Origin: Flavobacteriales bacterium
Lineage (GTDB): Bacteria > Bacteroidota > Bacteroidia > Flavobacteriales_G > JALEGO01
Assembly (NCBI GenBank): GCA_020629755.1
Contig: JAHDCS010000009.1
Span: 1-59,582, forward strand
DNA: 59,582 nt
Direction: 5' to 3'
The position numbers and the translations under genes are program-made. This document shows, piece after piece, positions 56,800-59,582 of this stretch. Positions within the stretch are counted from its first letter, which is position 1. Each line of letters begins with the position of its first letter. Below the pieces are notes generated by a model. The model was not told the DNA's origin, made no database searches, and was given only the letters and a program-made list of their open reading frames with translations.

Positions 56800-59463
56800 A
56801 ACTTGTTTAACCCCAACCAACCGGCCATCTTGTAGGGCACTCAACACATATACGCCAGATGCAAAAGCTTGTGTTTGAAGATGAACACTACTTGTGTTTA
56901 CTGAAGTGCTCCAAATAAGCTCACCTAAAATATTGTGCAACTTAAACTGATAAGCACCCTTATACCCTTGCGTTTGGATGGTAAGAACACCATCTGCTGG
57001 TTGTGGAAACACAAGAAAATCATACTGTTCTTCACGCTCTAGTGAAGAAACCCCAGATGGAGATTCAGGATCTTCTAAATAATGAAAAATTTGCGCGTAT
57101 GACGTATCTGAACACTGCTCACTGTCTGTTAATATGAGTTTATAATTACCTGGCAAAAGCCCTTCTACCCTTTGGGTGTTCGCCCAAAAATCACCTTGGT
57201 AATACCACTTAAACGCATAGGGCGCAACACCGCCCACGACCTGAGCTTCTAGCGCTCCAAATGTATTGCCAATAAAATGAGTAACCTCTACAGAGCTTTG
57301 CATTACGCACGCATCAAGTGTATCTGTTTGTCCTGTAATCGTTGAGTCTTGAGCCTGGTTTGCAACAAAAGCTGAATCTACAAGTACACACCCATTAGAA
57401 AACTCAACAGTTACGGCATACGTACCACTCTGAAGATTATTTATCTGTGGGGTAAACGATTGTGTAGACCACTCATAATGATAGGTGCTTGTATCATTCC
57501 CTAAAACATGTGCCTGAATAGACCCTTGAGCAGAATCAGCCATTGTATGTATAACTGTAAAAGACAGACTCAAACCACTGCACTGCATCTGACTAGTTGT
57601 ATCTAACAGAGAATCTTCTAGCGCGTTTACGCCAATAGTGAACACCGAAAAATCATTACAGCCATTGGCATCAGTAAGTTCTATAAAGTAATCATCTGGC
57701 GGCAAATTTTGAAGCGCTATGGGCGAGCTCTCAGACCACACAGAAATCGTATCTCCATTGGCATCCTCTAACATTAAAGCATAAGGGGGAGTGCCTCCAG
57801 AAAAATAGACAAGCGCAGCACCATCTTCAACTAAACTATCAGACGCATCTGTCAGGTCTACCCCATCAATATAAAGCGGATCCGAGGTTCTTAAAAAACT
57901 ACACTGATTTGAATCTGTATTTTGAGGAATGATTTCAATTGTAAAATCATCAGCGCCTGGCTGTTTTTTATCTACTAAAAAATAAAACCAATCAGAAGCT
58001 AATGCTCCAGTAATCTCAAACATGCCTGTTTCTGAATACGCTAAACAAGAAATATCATCGCAATAGTCTAAATAAAACAAGGTGTAAGAAGCTGAATCAC
58101 TTTGAATATGTACTGTATAATCGCCATCATAAAGGGCCTGAAATATAAAATAATGCTCATTGCCTAAAAAATTATCAGATCCGTAACAGGGATGAAAGTT
58201 AATCTGAGAATTTTCAACGGTATTTGTGATGTGTACTGGCCTTTGTTCAATCAATTCAATACTTCTTGCCTCACAATCTATGTCAATCAGACTCGCGTCA
58301 AAGTTAGCAATACATACATCAGTATAATAATGATTTAAAATCTGATCATAAGTATAATAGTAATTTGAATCTTCGCCAAAACGCATCATGCCACGCTGAC
58401 ACATTCCTACCCCATGACCATGAATACCTGCCTGGTATCCTAATCGTGCATTTTGAACATCGCAACAAGGCGATTCACCAATAGCATGGCAATCGTAATG
58501 ATTGTTACAGCTTACACTTTTCAAATACGGAATCGGAGTGCCTGAAATTGAACAATTTACATTCGGCGCCCACGCGCCTTCTTCTGCAGCCTGGGTAAAC
58601 CTATTGTTACAACGGGCCGAAAATTTCGCATCAATCACCTGCCCTTGATGCAGCAGCACTTGTTTTGAGGTTTCCATGGCTGCTTGCCATGAAAGACTGT
58701 TTGGCGAAAAATTATAGGCCTGTTTTAAATTTGGCGTTAAACCTGCCAAATGCCGACGCAGGGCAAAAGTCCGCGACGCAATGGCTTGTGCTTTTTTTGA
58801 TTCTAAAGAGCTCGCGTAAGATACTTCGCCTTGCACAACGCCCGCCACATATTCATCGAAATGTATATACCCTTCAAAACCGCTGCCATTTGCACTAGCA
58901 TTATAATCGTTTTTTAGGTTTTTTACATATATGTAATCTGGAATCTGTTCAAAGCTGCAATCCAGACTTTTTTCAGGCAAATTGTGCTGATTTTTTTGTG
59001 CAAATAAGGTGTCTTTATCTGCATGTTTTTTGAGCAACATTTGATTGTTTTGACGCTCTAAAATTTGACTGTGTTGTTTTTTTTCTTGGGGGGATAAGTT
59101 TTGCTTTAGCATTGAAACATGCATCTTTGAGTTTAGATCAGGCGACAATAATGTAATCCATTTTGTTGTGTAGCCTGCACTAGAAAGCTTTAAAGCATAA
59201 TATTCATTGGGATTGAGTGAAACAAACGCGCCCTCACTAGATTCATAAACCTGAGCAAACACCCTCTGCGATGCGGATAAAGGATGCACGCGTACAGCGC
59301 CCTTGTAGTGGTCTGTTTTTCGTTTAAAGAGCTCTACATGAAGCGGCTTACTTATTGCATCGCCCGATAAAACATCATGTACATAAATACGTATAGTTTT
59401 TTGAGACTGCGCTAAAAAAACACTGCACAAACAACCTAAGAGCAGAATAAACGTTCTAACCAT
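56785..59463 (-). CDS. T9SS-exported SpoIID/LytB-domain protein with SprB-type repeats
   Basis: 892 residues. Signal peptide, then a ~170-residue N-terminal region, then a SpoIID/LytB domain (about 195-395). Its landmarks are GVVQGEVSYASSLESKKAQAI, ASRTFALRR, and the catalytic-loop motif GHGVGMCQRGMM (~351). A cysteine cluster (C-N-N-H-Y-D-C-H...C-C-D-V) precedes it. Three SprB-like repeats follow (~560-810), and the end (F-P-Q-P-A-D-G ... S-G-V-Y-V-L-S-A) is a T9SS type A sorting domain. SpoIID proteins are lytic transglycosylases for glycan strands stripped of stem peptides; here the enzyme should sit outside the cell. Confidence 0.85.
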   Translation of the reverse strand: MVRTFILLLGCLCSVFLAQSQKTIRIYVHDVLSGDAISKPLHVELFKRKTDHYKGAVRVHPLSASQRVFAQVYESSEGAFVSLNPNEYYALKLSSAGYTTKWITLLSPDLNSKMHVSMLKQNLSPQEKKQHSQILERQNNQMLLKKHADKDTLFAQKNQHNLPEKSLDCSFEQIPDYIYVKNLKNDYNASANGSGFEGYIHFDEYVAGVVQGEVSYASSLESKKAQAIASRTFALRRHLAGLTPNLKQAYNFSPNSLSWQAAMETSKQVLLHQGQVIDAKFSARCNNRFTQAAEEGAWAPNVNCSISGTPIPYLKSVSCNNHYDCHAIGESPCCDVQNARLGYQAGIHGHGVGMCQRGMMRFGEDSNYYYTYDQILNHYYTDVCIANFDASLIDIDCEARSIELIEQRPVHITNTVENSQINFHPCYGSDNFLGNEHYFIFQALYDGDYTVHIQSDSASYTLFYLDYCDDISCLAYSETGMFEITGALASDWFYFLVDKKQPGADDFTIEIIPQNTDSNQCSFLRTSDPLYIDGVDLTDASDSLVEDGAALVYFSGGTPPYALMLEDANGDTISVWSESSPIALQNLPPDDYFIELTDANGCNDFSVFTIGVNALEDSLLDTTSQMQCSGLSLSFTVIHTMADSAQGSIQAHVLGNDTSTYHYEWSTQSFTPQINNLQSGTYAVTVEFSNGCVLVDSAFVANQAQDSTITGQTDTLDACVMQSSVEVTHFIGNTFGALEAQVVGGVAPYAFKWYYQGDFWANTQRVEGLLPGNYKLILTDSEQCSDTSYAQIFHYLEDPESPSGVSSLEREEQYDFLVFPQPADGVLTIQTQGYKGAYQFKLHNILGELIWSTSVNTSSVHLQTQAFASGVYVLSALQDGRLVGVKQVLIKH
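59081..59095 (+). repeat. G6-ATG motif copy 22
   Basis: Reads TTTTCTTGGGGGGAT then AA. Antisense to the SpoIID-domain gene, which it makes read S-P-Q-E. Confidence 0.7.
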
Positions 59464-59467
59464 ACTC

Positions 59468-59484
59468 TGCCCCTTTACGGGGCA
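59468..59484 (-). promoter_or_regulatory. Hairpin in the leader of the SpoIID-domain gene
   Basis: TGCCCC and GGGGCA pair perfectly around a 5-nt loop; on the reverse strand the stem ends 4 bp before the ATG at 59463 and could hide the initiation region. Confidence 0.35.
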
Positions 59485-59539
59485 AAAAAGACTAGGTTAC
59501 AACTTTTTTATGTCCTTTTTTTTGAATGGGTCTTGACTA

Positions 59540-59561
59540 GTTAAGAGGTAAATTTCTTAAC
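59540..59561. repeat. Short inverted repeat upstream of the SpoIID-domain gene
   Basis: GTTAAGA and TCTTAAC flank an 8-bp spacer, 77 bp upstream of the start at 59463. A possible regulator site; no partner identified. Confidence 0.3.
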
Positions 59562-59582
59562 ATTTGCAATACTAATTTATAC

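Noticed and set aside
2749-59095. Poly-G tracts as phase-variation switches
   Set aside because: Tract length is nearly constant (six, rarely seven) and the flanks are conserved; contingency tracts are usually longer and variable, and many of the hosts here are housekeeping genes.
1-59582. CRISPR arrays, prophage, integrases or transposases
   Set aside because: No regular direct-repeat array, phage gene or transposase was seen in any frame; the small repeats described are not associated with mobility genes.

Overview
This window is chromosomal DNA from a member of the Bacteroidota, most likely Flavobacteriales. Supporting signs are TAnnTTTG-type -7 promoter boxes, no evident Shine-Dalgarno usage, PorW/SprE of the type IX secretion system (T9SS), SprB-type repeats and T9SS C-terminal sorting domains, bactofilin, IPExxxVDY and DUF3667 proteins, and a long-form GAPDH. 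The DNA is AT-rich (roughly 37 % G+C by eye). There is no rRNA, CRISPR array, prophage or recognisable transposase; one tRNA-Ser is present.

Layout. 1-2629: start of a large secreted BspA-like/SprB-repeat protein running off the left edge. 2693-8417: urocanase, a 211-bp inverted-repeat element, pcm, and a LemA/TPM-domain envelope operon. 8478-12066: tRNA-Ser, a small membrane protein, bactofilin and PorW. 12105-18762: lipoproteins, an RRM protein, a PhoR/PhoB-like two-component pair, a VWA protein, GAPDH and a 56-residue membrane protein. 18847-27970: glycosyltransferase 9, an M16 protease, an O-methyltransferase, an antiporter, 2-oxoglutarate dehydrogenase E2 and E1, and a CPBP protease. 28011-30446: an AsmA-like protein, followed by a 466-bp structured intergenic region. 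30913-37340: a lipoprotein and a MarR-fadN-fadA-fadE beta-oxidation operon with a perfect 19-bp inverted-repeat operator. 37433-45854: small secreted proteins, a J-domain protein, a probably frameshifted TPR gene, enoyl-CoA hydratase, a flippase, DUF3667 and tyrS. 45851-52476: a run of lipoproteins (HMA, papain-like, GH113-like, beta-helix, lipocalin-like) and a T9SS cargo with five SprB repeats. 52473-56216: bacilliredoxin and the housekeeping operon prs-rplY-pth-kdsB-tadA. 56380-59463: an IPExxxVDY protein and a SpoIID/LytB-domain protein carrying SprB repeats and a T9SS sorting domain.

Most unusual signal. A short, strongly conserved DNA word, consensus TTTTTTGGGGGGATG, occurs about 22 times in 59.6 kb. 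It lies on both strands in near-equal numbers, mostly inside genes, and is read in all six possible coding frames (LGGC, FGGM, WGD, IPPK, SPQ, HPPK). Base composition predicts about half an occurrence. Because the encoded amino acids differ from copy to copy, the DNA word itself appears to be maintained, in the way that DNA-uptake, Chi-like or chromosome-architecture sequences are. Several copies code for the lipobox or signal peptide of exported proteins.

Functional themes are envelope biogenesis and secretion (PorW, T9SS cargo, KdsB, glycosyltransferase 9, flippase, AsmA, many lipoproteins), fatty-acid and central carbon metabolism (fadNAE, 2-oxoglutarate dehydrogenase, GAPDH) and translation (tyrS, pth, rplY, tadA, tRNA-Ser).
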